Positions 54,543-62,056 are shown, numbered from the stretch's first letter. The stretch: DNA of 64,000 bases from an uncultured Prevotellaceae bacterium (GCA_900315095.1 OMXS01000008.1:51722-115721); one strand, 5' to 3'. Program-made: numbers and translations. The notes: generated from the sequence alone by a model not told the origin.

Positions 54543-55850
54543 TTAGTCGATTTCCTCGTCAGCCTCATAGCCGCCCATCTCGCGGATGGCGTTCTTCAGC
54601 ATGGTGTACTGCTGGTAGAGGTTGTTTACAGCTTCCTCGCCTACGGTGTAGTCGTGCATTGGCGACTTCAGGTAGAAGCTGAGGAAACGCTGAATGCCGT
54701 AGCGTCCGGCACGAGCAGCGAGGTCGCTGAGCAGACAGAGGTCGAGCAACAGCGGTGCTGCCAGTATGGAGTCGCGGCAGAGGAAGTTAATCTTTATCTG
54801 CATCGGGTAGCCCATCCATCCGAAGATATCGATGTTGTCCCATCCTTCCTTGTTGTCATTGCGTGGAGGATAGTAGTTGATGCGCACCTTGTGATAGTAG
54901 TCGGTGTAAAGGTCGGGCTGCACGTCGGCTTTCAGTATGGTCTCAAGTGTAGAGAGTTTCGACACCTCCTTGGTGCGGAAGTTTGCCGGCTCGTCAAGCA
55001 CAAGACCGTCGCGGTTGCCCAGGATGTTTGTAGAGAACCATCCGCTAAGACCGAGGCAGCGAGTGCCGATGATAGGAGCGAAACCGCTCTTCACCAGTGT
55101 CTGGCCTGTCTTGAAGTCCTTGCCGGCGATAGGCATCTTGGTCTTCTCTGCCAGTTCCCACATTGCGGGGATGTCAACGGTGGTGTTCGGAGCACCCATG
55201 ATGAACGGAGCGCCTTCTGTAAGGGCTGCGTAGGCATAGCACATAGACGGAGCGATGTGCTCGCGGTCGTCTTCCTTCATCGCCTTCTCGAGTGCAGCGA
55301 GAGTTCCGTGAACGTTCTCGTCAACGGGAACGTAGATCTCTGTAGATGCAGCCCAGATAACAACGATACGTGCGCAGTTCTTTTCTGCCTTGAACTTGCG
55401 GATGTCCTCGCGCAGAGCCTCTACCATTTCCCAGCGTGTCTTGCAGTCTTTAACGTTGTCACCGTCAAGACGCTTGGCGTAGTTCTTGTCGAAAGCGGCC
55501 TTCATAGGCACAATCTTCTCGAGCTCGTCGCGTACGGGATTGATATCCTTTTCTTTCAATACTTCAGCATACATGGCAGCCTGGTAAGCGTTCTGTGGAT
55601 AAACGTCCCATGTGGCAAACTCAATATCTTCGAGTTTTGTCAATGGTACGATGTCACCATAACTCATGTACTTCTTGTCTGCTCCACGACCAATGCGAAT
55701 CTTGTCGTATTGTGTCATTGAACCGACAGGCTTTGCCAGACCCTTGCGAGTCATGAGTACGCCAGTAATGAATGTCGTTGACACGGCACCACATCCGACA
55801 ACCATAATACCTAATTTGCCATCTGCAGGCTTAACTTTTTGTTGTTCCAT
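54543..55850 (-). CDS. ino1: Inositol-3-phosphate synthase (MIPS)
   Basis: A 435-residue cytoplasmic enzyme that turns glucose 6-phosphate into inositol 3-phosphate with NAD. The NAD-binding start IMVVGCGAVSTTFITGV is clear, as are VIWAASTE, GAPNTTVDIP, IAGKDFKTGQT (active-site Lys region), LGLSGWFSTNILGNRDG and YYPPRND. In Bacteroides this enzyme opens the route to inositol lipids; the other genes of that route are not in the window. Promoter at 55912-55919; transcribed with the GH25 and possibly the radical SAM gene. Confidence 0.95.
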   Translation of the reverse strand: MEQQKVKPADGKLGIMVVGCGAVSTTFITGVLMTRKGLAKPVGSMTQYDKIRIGRGADKKYMSYGDIVPLTKLEDIEFATWDVYPQNAYQAAMYAEVLKEKDINPVRDELEKIVPMKAAFDKNYAKRLDGDNVKDCKTRWEMVEALREDIRKFKAEKNCARIVVIWAASTEIYVPVDENVHGTLAALEKAMKEDDREHIAPSMCYAYAALTEGAPFIMGAPNTTVDIPAMWELAEKTKMPIAGKDFKTGQTLVKSGFAPIIGTRCLGLSGWFSTNILGNRDGLVLDEPANFRTKEVSKLSTLETILKADVQPDLYTDYYHKVRINYYPPRNDNKEGWDNIDIFGWMGYPMQIKINFLCRDSILAAPLLLDLCLLSDLAARAGRYGIQRFLSFYLKSPMHDYTVGEEAVNNLYQQYTMLKNAIREMGGYEADEEID

Positions 55851-55911
55851 TTCTTTAGATTTATCTTTTGTTTTATGTTTTCCTAATAATTTGAATTTTA
55901 GATTAGTGCGG

Positions 55912-55919
55912 CAAAATTA
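55912..55919 (-). promoter_or_regulatory. -7 promoter box of the inositol-phosphate synthase operon
   Basis: TAATTTTG on the minus strand, about 62 bases upstream of the ATG. Confidence 0.55.
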
Positions 55920-56037
55920 ATAAAAACTATTTGAACAATTGCCGTTTTATACTTTTTTAGCACTTTCTTTTTGTTATTTTCGTATTAATGATAAATTTAT
56001 CCGTTAAAAAGGTATGTCATTTCTCCATTATTTGTTG

Positions 56038-56045
56038 TATCTTTG
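56038..56045 (+). promoter_or_regulatory. -7 promoter box of the DUF3737 gene
   Basis: TATCTTTG, perfect consensus, 24 bases before the chosen ATG. It lies inside the longer open frame and therefore rules out the upstream ATG at 55988. Confidence 0.7.
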
Positions 56046-56068
56046 CAAACGAAAACGATAATACTGCA

Positions 56069-56929
56069 ATGAATATAATACGCGACAAACAATTCGGAGG
56101 CGAGCGACCTCTGTTTGCAATTCATGATACCAGGCTCGAGAATGTCACCATAACTGAAGGCGAGTCGGGCATTAAATGTTGCACAAACATCGAGGCCGAC
56201 GGATGCCGTTTCATAGGGAAATATCCTTGGTGGCACGTTGACGGCTCGCTTATAACCAACTGCTACTTTGAGGTGGGCTCGCGTTCCGCCATCTGGTACA
56301 GCAACGATATGGTGATGCGGGATACAATAATAGACGCTCCGAAACTGTTCCGCGAGATGAATAACGTTACCGTTGAGAACGTCACTTTCAACGATGCCGA
56401 CGAGACATTCTGGAAGGTGAAGAATCTCAAGATAAAGAACGTCACACTTCACGAAGGCACCTATCCTTTCATGTTCTGCGAGAACGTCTTTGTTGATGGG
56501 CTCGTGAGCGACTCGAAGTATGTGTTCCAGTATTGCAAAAACGTTGAGGTGCATAATGCCAAGATAACGACGAAAGACTCTTTCTGGGAGGTTGAGAATG
56601 TTACTATATATGATAGCGAGCTCAACGGCGAGTATCTTGCGTGGCACTCAAAGAACGTGCGACTCGTGAGATGTCACATCACAGGCGAGCAGCCGCTGTG
56701 CTATGCCGAGCAACTGGTGCTTGAAGACTGCACTTTCGGTGCCGACTCAGACCGCATCTTTGAGGATTCTGATGTATGCGCTACCATCATAGGTTCTATC
56801 ACGGAAATCAAGAACCCTCGCTCAGGCAGCATCGTGGCCGACCATATCGGCCGCATCACCATCGACGAGAACATCAAGCAGCCAGCCGACTGCAAGATTA
56901 CAGAGCGGCAAAACACCTTTAACCAATAA
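56069..56929 (+). CDS. DUF3737 family protein (right-handed beta-helix)
   Basis: A 286-residue soluble protein of the DUF3737 family. Start MNIIRDKQFGGERPLFAIHD is typical. The whole chain is built of short repeated beta rungs (ENVTITEGESGIKCC, ITNCYFEVGSRSAIWY, VENVTFNDADETFWKVKNLKI) consistent with a pectate-lyase-like beta-helix, but no catalytic residues of lyases are obvious. Biochemical role unknown. It stands alone, divergent from the inositol-phosphate synthase gene and upstream of the PatB-type gene. Confidence 0.85.
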   Translation: MNIIRDKQFGGERPLFAIHDTRLENVTITEGESGIKCCTNIEADGCRFIGKYPWWHVDGSLITNCYFEVGSRSAIWYSNDMVMRDTIIDAPKLFREMNNVTVENVTFNDADETFWKVKNLKIKNVTLHEGTYPFMFCENVFVDGLVSDSKYVFQYCKNVEVHNAKITTKDSFWEVENVTIYDSELNGEYLAWHSKNVRLVRCHITGEQPLCYAEQLVLEDCTFGADSDRIFEDSDVCATIIGSITEIKNPRSGSIVADHIGRITIDENIKQPADCKITERQNTFNQ

Positions 56930-56939
56930 CCCATCGCTC

Positions 56940-57015
56940 GACCCGTAAGGGCGCTTTCATAAAGCGTAGCAATAGAAAGGACCTATAACCTATAACCTAT
57001 AACCCATAACCTTTA
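56940..57015. repeat. AACCTATAACC-type interspersed repeat before the aminotransferase gene
   Basis: Tandem CCTATAACC units (ACCTATAACCTATAACC, then ACCCATAACC) directly precede the ATG at 57021, with a GGGCGC/GCGCTT-rich segment before them. The arrangement echoes 20283-20365. Confidence 0.55.
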
Positions 57016-57020
57016 AAACT

Positions 57021-58247
57021 ATGAATTACAATTTCGACGAAATCATTACTCGACGAGGGTCCAACTGCATTAAATGGGATGAAGCAGAAGACCCCGACAT
57101 TATCCCATTATGGGTGGCCGATATGGATTTCCATGTATATCCGGGAATCGTAGAGGCACTCCGCAAACGCGTCGAACACGGCGTGTTCGGTTATTCCCTC
57201 GTGCCACAGAGTTATTACGATGCCGTGATACGCTGGTTCCGCGACCGTCACGGAGCAAAAGGATGGAAACGAGAGCATTTCATCTATACCATCGGTGTGG
57301 TGCCCGCAATCTCCGCAATAATCCATGCACTCACACTTCCTGGCGACAAGGTGCTCGTGACGACGCCGGTCTACAACTGCTTCTTCTCCAGCATCCGCAA
57401 CCAAGGGTGCATAGCAGAGGAAGTCCCCCTTCTTCTCAACGAAACCTCCCCGCTCACTCCGCTCAACCCTCATCGCTCAACCCTCAACGCTACCCCCGCC
57501 TTTACCGTCGATTGGGAAGCTTTCGAGCGAGCATGTGCCGACCCCAAGGTGCGCATCTTCCTCCTATGCAACCCTCATAACCCAGCTGGCAGGGTGTGGA
57601 CGCGCGAGGAACTCCAGCGCATGGGCGAGATATGTTTCCGCCATAATGTCTTCGTCATTTCCGATGAGATACATTGTGAGTTCGTAGCGCCTGGCTATCA
57701 ATATACTCCCTTTTCATCGCTCGGCGAGCAGTTCCTGCAGAACAGCGCCACATGTGTGGCGGCGTCGAAGGCGTTTAACATCGCAGGACTCCAAAATGCT
57801 GACATCATCGTTGCCGATCCCGATAAGCATTATCGCATTGACCGTGCAATAAACATCTTCGAGACGTGCGATGTCAACCCCTTTGGAATAGTGGCCACAG
57901 AGGCAGCATTTACCGATGGCGGGGCAGAGTGGCTCAAGCAGTTAAACGACTATGTGCTAGACAACTACAACTACCTGCGCGACCTATTCGCCGAAAAACT
58001 GCCGCAACTATGGGTCGCTCCGCACGAAGGAACATATCTTGCATGGGTAGATTGCTCTGCTGCAGGTCTCTCATCACCTGCCATTGCCGACCACCTGTAC
58101 CATAAAGACAAGGTGTGGATAGCCGATGGTGAGGCGTACGGAGAACACAAGCGCTCATTCATCCGCATCAATCTCGCATGCCCGCGAGCCACACTTGCCG
58201 AAGGACTCCGCCGCATAGTGGAGAGTGACCTGTGGCAAACGAAATAA
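57021..58247 (+). CDS. patB: PatB/MalY-type PLP-dependent cystathionine beta-lyase/aminotransferase
   Basis: A 408-residue cytoplasmic PLP enzyme of fold type I. MNYNFDEIITRRGSNCIKWD, PLWVADMDFHVYPGI and VEHGVFGYSLVP are the family's start; NPHNPAGRVW and SDEIHCEFV bind PLP; the Schiff-base Lys is in CVAASKAFNIAGLQ. MalY/PatB proteins split cystathionine or cysteine to release thiols. Residues about 142-160 (SPLTPLNPHRSTLNATPA) are an in-frame insert between LLLNE and FTVDWEAFE, encoded by repeat-like DNA at 57455-57500. A hairpin follows the gene. Confidence 0.92.
   Translation: MNYNFDEIITRRGSNCIKWDEAEDPDIIPLWVADMDFHVYPGIVEALRKRVEHGVFGYSLVPQSYYDAVIRWFRDRHGAKGWKREHFIYTIGVVPAISAIIHALTLPGDKVLVTTPVYNCFFSSIRNQGCIAEEVPLLLNETSPLTPLNPHRSTLNATPAFTVDWEAFERACADPKVRIFLLCNPHNPAGRVWTREELQRMGEICFRHNVFVISDEIHCEFVAPGYQYTPFSSLGEQFLQNSATCVAASKAFNIAGLQNADIIVADPDKHYRIDRAINIFETCDVNPFGIVATEAAFTDGGAEWLKQLNDYVLDNYNYLRDLFAEKLPQLWVAPHEGTYLAWVDCSAAGLSSPAIADHLYHKDKVWIADGEAYGEHKRSFIRINLACPRATLAEGLRRIVESDLWQTK
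57455..57500. repeat. Interspersed repeat inserted in frame in the aminotransferase gene
   Basis: The stretch contains CGCTCAACCCTCAACGCT at 57474-57491, nearly the same as 4754-4771 in the lacI leader. It encodes a Ser/Pro/Thr-rich loop not expected in MalY-type enzymes. Confidence 0.6.
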
Positions 58248-58285
58248 CATAAACATATTTCTTATCTGCTCAGGAGGCACAAGTG

Positions 58286-58329
58286 ACACCCTCACTTGTG
58301 CCTCCTTGCACTCTCACTTGTGCTTCCTG
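58286..58329. repeat. Two 22-bp repeat units, possible third member of the array family
   Basis: 58286-58307 and 58308-58329 are similar 22-bp units; the second begins GCACTCTCA, like the unit at 49188-49209. The link is weaker than between the arrays at 1.3 and 49.2 kb. Confidence 0.4.
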
Positions 58330-58486
58330 AGGTTGTCAAACATGTATCTTTGACATGTCAAATGTCGTTACTGGCGAACGGCAATCCCCTGCCTCGTGTG
58401 ACGAAGCGTGACGGAAATATAGAAAGGTGGCTTTGTCTCATTTTTAGTAGTTATTCCTTCGCTCTACCTAAGGTGTAGTCTCGCTC

Positions 58487-58519
58487 TTCTCTCCTTGTTC
58501 TCTCCTTGTTCTCTCCTTC
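58487..58519 (+). repeat. 11-bp unit repeated three times
   Basis: TTCTCTCCTTG, TTCTCTCCTTG, TTCTCTCCTTC in perfect head-to-tail order. Confidence 0.85.
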
Positions 58520-58688
58520 TAGGCATACTCAACAGCATGCTTAGAGCGAAAGAAAAGCTTACTTAGAGCTTGCTTAGGGCTAGGTAATATAGAACTAATT
58601 CACGTTGACAGTAAGGCGGTCAGAAATATAATTGTATGCAACTCCCAAACAAGTATATATAAAACTTGCACATATAAATATTAATATG

Positions 58689-58696
58689 TATTTTTG
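58689..58696 (+). promoter_or_regulatory. -7 promoter box of the DUF5053-like gene
   Basis: TATTTTTG, matching TAnnTTTG, 76 bases upstream of the ATG. Confidence 0.5.
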
Positions 58697-58772
58697 CAAT
58701 GTGAAATAATCAAAGATACAGAACTTTAAGCAAACGAAAAAGAGTAAAATCTTAATAAACACAATATTTATT

Positions 58773-59186
58773 ATGGAAGAGATAACAAAAGTATTAGAGG
58801 AATTGAAGGCGGTTACTGGATATTCCGACGTGCAGAGTGGGGCGAGGAAAGCAGAACTTATGCAATGGATAGTTGAACATAAGGAAGGACACGAGAAGGA
58901 GATAGAAGCTTTTATGGAAGAATGGCTCGCCAACATGGAAGTGGAGAACGAGGAAATAAAGAAGGCGGCTATACGAGAGCAAATAAGCGAAAAGGCATAT
59001 AAACTCATTCCTTGGTCATACATAGCAAAGAATTATTTCGGGAAAAGCGTGTCATGGCTGACACAGCGTGTTAATGGCTATCCAGTGAGGGGAAAGGTGT
59101 ATACATTGACCGAAGAACAGAAACAGATTCTAAACCGTGCTTTTTCTGAAATAGGAACATTTATAGGCTCATATCGTATTGCATAG
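58773..59186 (+). CDS. DUF5053-like small protein
   Basis: A 137-residue soluble, charged protein. The first 90 residues are mostly helical and acidic (KEGHEKEIEAFMEEWLANME); residues about 80-125 (LIPWSYIAKNYFGKSVSWLT followed by QRVNGYPVRGK) form a helix-turn-helix-like motif that closely resembles the DUF5053 family of Bacteroides and Prevotella, often found near phage or mobile genes. Function unknown; DNA binding is a guess from the motif. It has its own promoter and terminator and opens the accessory stretch. Confidence 0.7.
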   Translation: MEEITKVLEELKAVTGYSDVQSGARKAELMQWIVEHKEGHEKEIEAFMEEWLANMEVENEEIKKAAIREQISEKAYKLIPWSYIAKNYFGKSVSWLTQRVNGYPVRGKVYTLTEEQKQILNRAFSEIGTFIGSYRIA

Positions 59187-59211
59187 TTAGCATCGATATC
59201 GATTTCACACC

Positions 59212-59248
59212 GCCCCGTCGTGGAGCCAGCGATGGGGCATTTTGCTTT
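59212..59248 (+). terminator. Terminator of the DUF5053-like gene
   Basis: GCCCCGTCG and CGATGGGGC form a 9-bp stem (one G-U pair), followed by ATTTTGCTTT. Confidence 0.75.
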
Positions 59249-59282
59249 AAAATTTCGTATCTTTGCAGAGGGATAAACACCT
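59240..59282 (+). repeat. Promoter cassette copy 1
   Basis: Core TTTCGTATCTTTGCAGAG then GGATAAACACC; the -7 box TATCTTTG is at 59258-59265. The upstream TTGTGATTTGC part is only partly kept. Confidence 0.7.
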
Positions 59283-59310
59283 AAAGAGGGCGATCGATGC
59301 GGTGAATGCC

Positions 59311-59359
59311 TGTTGTGATTTGCTTAAAATTTCGTATCTTTGCAGAGTGATAAACACCT
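59311..59359 (+). repeat. Promoter cassette copy 2
   Basis: Full cassette: TTGTGATTTGCTTAAAA, TTTCGTATCTTTGCAGAG, TGATAAACACC. TTTGC and the -7 box have the spacing of a Bacteroidetes promoter. Confidence 0.8.
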
Positions 59360-59367
59360 ACAAGCAG

Positions 59368-59451
59368 ATGCTTCCGGAACTGCGCCACGGATTCACCGAC
59401 GAGGTACGATCACAAATCCGACAGCGGTTTGAAAAGGCAGTGAAAACGTAA
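59368..59451 (+). pseudogene. Short C-terminal gene remnant behind promoter cassette 2
   Basis: An open stretch of 27 codons from an ATG (MLPELRHGFTDEVRSQIRQR) ending in TAA, in a frame continuous with the cassette. It reads like the charged helical tail of a larger protein whose front part is gone. I do not recognise the parent. Confidence 0.3.
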
Positions 59452-59509
59452 TTATTACTAACATTACGAAAAAATATTTGCACTTCGCAACAATATCAGA
59501 TTAATTTTG

Positions 59510-59517
59510 TATCTTTG
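59510..59517 (+). promoter_or_regulatory. -7 promoter box of the SDH-type protease gene
   Basis: TATCTTTG, perfect consensus, 32 bases upstream of the ATG. Confidence 0.75.
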
Positions 59518-59549
59518 CAATCAAAGATAACAAGAAACGCTTTTTTATC

Positions 59550-60410
59550 ATGGCAAACTCCATCAACAAAGCAGCAACAGATTTGCTAAACAATGCTTTA
59601 CTTCAGCTTGAAGGTCAATTAGGCTGTGATGTCATTAATTACTATGGCCCCATTATGGGTGGCATTGAGAACGAGTTACTCGACATTATAGAAAAACTTG
59701 CCAGCAATCCAGACAAAAAAGACCAACTAGCTGTTATATTGACTACCAATGGAGGTAGTTCTGAGACAGTGGAGCGATATGTCAATATAATACGCAAACA
59801 TTACGAAAAGGTGATTTTCATCGTTCCTGATTATGCATTCAGCGCAGGAACCATTTTCTGCATGAGTGGTGACGAAATTTGGATGGATTATTTTTCTGCT
59901 TTAGGACCTATTGACCCACAAGTCCCCAATAAAGACGGCAAATTTGTACCTGCATTGGGCTATCTTGACAAAATTAACGAATTGCTTTTAAAAGCACAGT
60001 CAAACAACATTTCTGATGCGGAATTCCTTATACTAAAAGATTTTGATTTGGCAGAACTGCGTTTTTATGAACAGGCAAAAGAGTTAACTATCGACCTGTT
60101 GAAAAGATGGTTGGTAAAATATAAGTTCAAAAACTGGAGCACACACAAATCAACAGGGCTTCCTGTTACCGAGCAGGACAAAAAGGATAGGGCAGAAGAA
60201 ATCGCCGACAAATTGGGAGATAATAAGATTTGGAAAACACATGGACGCCCCATCAACATTGAAGAACTTGAAGAATTAAAACTGAGAATAGAAGATTACA
60301 GCAATAAACCTGAGCGTCAAATCATACGATACTATTATAATTTGATGCGTGATTTCTCTAGGCAGTACTACAATGGAGGATTATTTATTCACACAAGATA
60401 TTTCATATAG
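59550..60410 (+). CDS. ClpP-fold serine protease of the SDH/SppA-like type
   Basis: A 286-residue protein without signal peptide or clear membrane helix. Residues about 65-150 show the crotonase/ClpP-fold core: LAVILTTNGGSSETVERYV (oxyanion-forming GG-S), VIFIVPDYAFSAGTIFCMSG with the probable nucleophile Ser in AFSAGT, and DYFSALGPIDPQVP, as in the serine dehydrogenase proteinase (SDH) family. The C-terminal half is helical (LLKRWLVKYKFKNW). SDH-type proteases are poorly understood; some occur near phage-defence genes. Two bases separate it from a 69-residue gene, so they form an operon. Target unknown. Confidence 0.8.
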   Translation: MANSINKAATDLLNNALLQLEGQLGCDVINYYGPIMGGIENELLDIIEKLASNPDKKDQLAVILTTNGGSSETVERYVNIIRKHYEKVIFIVPDYAFSAGTIFCMSGDEIWMDYFSALGPIDPQVPNKDGKFVPALGYLDKINELLLKAQSNNISDAEFLILKDFDLAELRFYEQAKELTIDLLKRWLVKYKFKNWSTHKSTGLPVTEQDKKDRAEEIADKLGDNKIWKTHGRPINIEELEELKLRIEDYSNKPERQIIRYYYNLMRDFSRQYYNGGLFIHTRYFI

Positions 60411-60412
60411 TC

Positions 60413-60622
60413 ATGGAGAATACTGAGAAAGAATTGACAATGATAAGAGACACACATAAGTGTATGGACGAAAAGGCAGCAAAAAGACTGGAAGACTCTG
60501 CAAAAAGATTTGAAGGGCTTGTTAGTCGTGGCTTAGCCCACTCAAGAGGCTACAATATCATGACAGCGGACAACACCTATTTTGCAACAATACGTTTTAA
60601 TGTCCCTTCTACATCTAAATAG
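60413..60622 (+). CDS. Small partner of the SDH-type protease
   Basis: A 69-residue hydrophilic protein starting 2 bases after the protease stop. A charged N-terminal helix (MIRDTHKCMDEKAAKRLEDS) is followed by a small beta-like end (YNIMTADNTYFATIRFNVP). No family recognised. The tight coupling suggests a subunit, regulator or substrate of the protease; this is inference. Confidence 0.55.
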   Translation: MENTEKELTMIRDTHKCMDEKAAKRLEDSAKRFEGLVSRGLAHSRGYNIMTADNTYFATIRFNVPSTSK

Positions 60623-60728
60623 GCTTTAATAACCAAGTGGCAACCATCTGTGATACCCAAACAAAAAACATAGGAATCCATCCTCTCACAAATAGGGATT
60701 TCCCCCTTGATAGTTTCAAATAATTACC

Positions 60729-60736
60729 TATATTTG
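60729..60736 (+). promoter_or_regulatory. -7 promoter box of small membrane protein gene 1
   Basis: TATATTTG, followed by CACCAAGAAATAAAA, a leader shared with the next gene (61066-61089). Confidence 0.65.
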
Positions 60737-60765
60737 CACCAAGAAATAAAAGAAAGGGTCAAGAT

Positions 60766-60981
60766 ATGATTACGTTGTTTCTCATAATCGCATTCCTTAT
60801 CAGGAAAAATTTCCTGCCGAAGAATGCCACTACTTCAGACAAGGTGCTATATTACATCTTCTCCGTGACAATGACACCACTAATCGGGCCGTTCTTCGCA
60901 AAAATGCTGCTCGAGTCTGAGTTCTCTGACCATGACGATGACAGCGGCGGAGGTTGTTTCATACCTCCCGATGTCATCTGA
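60766..60981 (+). CDS. Small membrane protein 1 of a paralogous trio
   Basis: A 71-residue protein with two hydrophobic stretches: MITLFLIIAFLIRKNFLPK and, after a polar turn, DKVLYYIFSVTMTPLIGPFF. The C-terminus is acidic and Gly-rich (SDHDDDSGGGC). The layout and the motif TPLIGPFF are repeated in the next two genes. No family recognised. It could be a holin-like or toxic peptide or a membrane partner of neighbouring genes; nothing in the sequence decides this. Confidence 0.6.
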   Translation: MITLFLIIAFLIRKNFLPKNATTSDKVLYYIFSVTMTPLIGPFFAKMLLESEFSDHDDDSGGGCFIPPDVI

Positions 60982-61065
60982 CCACTATCCTTTACAGGAA
61001 CGACCTTCATGGTGTCACTATCCAAGTTATAGGGATTCATCCCTGCTCGTTTAAACTCTATTGAA

Positions 61066-61073
61066 TATATTTG
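61066..61073 (+). promoter_or_regulatory. -7 promoter box of small membrane protein gene 2
   Basis: TATATTTG with the same following leader (CACCAAGAAATAAAA) as gene 1. The duplication therefore included the promoter. AAGGAG at 61093-61098 is a possible ribosome-binding site. Confidence 0.65.
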
Positions 61074-61104
61074 CACCAAGAAATAAAAAAGGAAGGAGAT
61101 ACAA

Positions 61105-61338
61105 ATGATAACATTGTCACTCATTATCGCTTACCTGCTCCGCAACAAGTTTGTACCAAAGAATGCTGCGAGAGCCGACAAGATAATCTATTATGTTTGT
61201 TGTGTGGGACTAACACCTATATTAGGGCCGTTTTTCTTCAAAATCCTCATAGAGTCACCAATAGAAGACCGTAAGCCAGGTGAATCCAGAACAATGGCAG
61301 ACATTAATTCTATTAACAACATAGTAAATTCTTTGTAG
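61105..61338 (+). CDS. Small membrane protein 2 of a paralogous trio
   Basis: A 77-residue paralogue of the previous gene: MITLSLIIAYLLRNKFVPKN, then DKIIYYVCCVGLTPILGPFF and a polar tail ending in INSINNIVNSL. Roughly half of the first 50 positions agree with protein 1. Own promoter and a Shine-Dalgarno-like AAGGAG 6 bases before ATG. Confidence 0.6.
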   Translation: MITLSLIIAYLLRNKFVPKNAARADKIIYYVCCVGLTPILGPFFFKILIESPIEDRKPGESRTMADINSINNIVNSL

Positions 61339-61394
61339 ATGCACAAAGGATTGGGTTCCATCATTTACTATATCATAATAAAACAACCCCTTCT

Positions 61395-61628
61395 ATGTAC
61401 ACACTCACATGTCTCCTCATAGCATACATGCTCCGACACCGTTACCTTGACAAATATCCAGGCTACGGACTGTTCTACTATGCTGCATGTTTCCTCTTCA
61501 CACCGTTACTGGGAATACCGCTGTTCCTCTTCATTATGAAATTGCCGGACAATCCCAACCCCTCAGAAGAGGACAAAAAAAGACAGGAGGACTTATTTAT
61601 GTACGGGGGAATGGACCAACTAACATGA
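61395..61628 (+). CDS. Small membrane protein 3 of a paralogous trio
   Basis: A 77-residue, more distant member: MYTLTCLLIAYMLRHRYLDK, then YGLFYYAACFLFTPLLGIPL and a charged tail (NPSEEDKKRQEDLFMYGGMD). It keeps the two-helix plan and the TPLLG motif. No clear -7 box was found directly upstream. Confidence 0.55.
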   Translation: MYTLTCLLIAYMLRHRYLDKYPGYGLFYYAACFLFTPLLGIPLFLFIMKLPDNPNPSEEDKKRQEDLFMYGGMDQLT

Positions 61629-61661
61629 ATTCTCGTCCTTTTCAGTCTTGATGCCTGTTGT

Positions 61662-61669
61662 TATCTTTG
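61662..61669 (+). promoter_or_regulatory. Extra -7 promoter box upstream of promoter cassette 3
   Basis: TATCTTTG, 48 bp upstream of the -7 box in cassette 3, giving two tandem promoters before the toxin-like gene. Confidence 0.5.
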
Positions 61670-61686
61670 CCTTGTAGATAACTATA

Positions 61687-61733
61687 GGTTGTGATTTGCT
61701 TAAAAAATGTATCTTTGCAGAGTGATAAACACC
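61687..61733 (+). repeat. Promoter cassette copy 3
   Basis: TTGTGATTTGCTTAAAA, then TGTATCTTTGCAGAGTGATA and AACACC; -7 box at 61710-61717. The cassette runs directly into the toxin-like reading frame. Confidence 0.8.
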
Positions 61734-62056
61734 ATTATCGAACGGTTTATAGCCTTACTAAGAATATTATAGTGATTGCCTTGAAGAAGCAAGGGTCTCA
61801 TAACAGAATGCCCATGACCAGCCACACAGCAAATCGCGTCTATGTCACCATGAAACCTGACGGAAGTGGAGTTAGGGAAATCGCAATTTATGGAAAAGAC
61901 CACAAAGTCAAGTTGACAATCCATACCCATGCTCATAAAGGCATTACTCCCCATTGCCACAAATGGAATGGTGAAAAAATCTCGAAAGAAGGATATAATC
62001 TTACACCAAGACTAAAAGCATTGTTGAACAAAATTCATAAAATGGAAAAATCATGA
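61691..62056 (+). CDS. Orphan toxin-like C-terminal domain 1
   Basis: The frame is open from 61691, but the promoter box at 61710-61717 lies inside it, so translation must begin later; similarity to the paralogue at 62579 starts at about 61731 (HHYRTVYSLTKNIIVIALKK) and no good ATG precedes 61808. The domain ends with a His-rich segment (IHTHAHKGITPHCHKWNG) and a helical tail (LTPRLKALLNKIHKMEKS). His pairs of this sort are common in nuclease-like C-terminal toxin domains of polymorphic toxins. No delivery domain is attached. The stop overlaps the next ATG by four bases (ATGA), as usual for toxin-immunity pairs. Toxin activity is inferred. Confidence 0.5.
   Translation: MICLKNVSLQSDKHHYRTVYSLTKNIIVIALKKQGSHNRMPMTSHTANRVYVTMKPDGSGVREIAIYGKDHKVKLTIHTHAHKGITPHCHKWNGEKISKEGYNLTPRLKALLNKIHKMEKS

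Larger units (their letters stand above)
58248..58772. other. Intergenic region at the border of the accessory stretch
   Basis: 525 bp with no recognisable gene. It holds a 14-bp perfect inverted repeat (AGGAGGCACAAGTG at 58272-58285 and its complement at 58293-58306), 22-bp units, an 11-bp triplicate (TTCTCTCCTTG, 58487-58519) and the promoter of the next gene. Confidence 0.7.
59187..59509. other. Region of repeated promoter cassettes and a gene remnant
   Basis: Contains a terminator (59212-59238), two promoter cassettes (59240-59282, 59311-59359) only 71 bp apart, and a short frame that looks like the tail of a lost gene. No intact gene is recognised. Confidence 0.6.

Noticed and set aside
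54654-55721. 355-codon plus-strand frame opposite the inositol-phosphate synthase gene
   Set aside because: The minus-strand protein is a full-length, well-conserved synthase; the opposite frame has no family features.
59263-59451. A 62-codon gene beginning at TTG within promoter cassette 1
   Set aside because: It would start inside a promoter box and read through a second promoter cassette; only the last part may be a real gene remnant.
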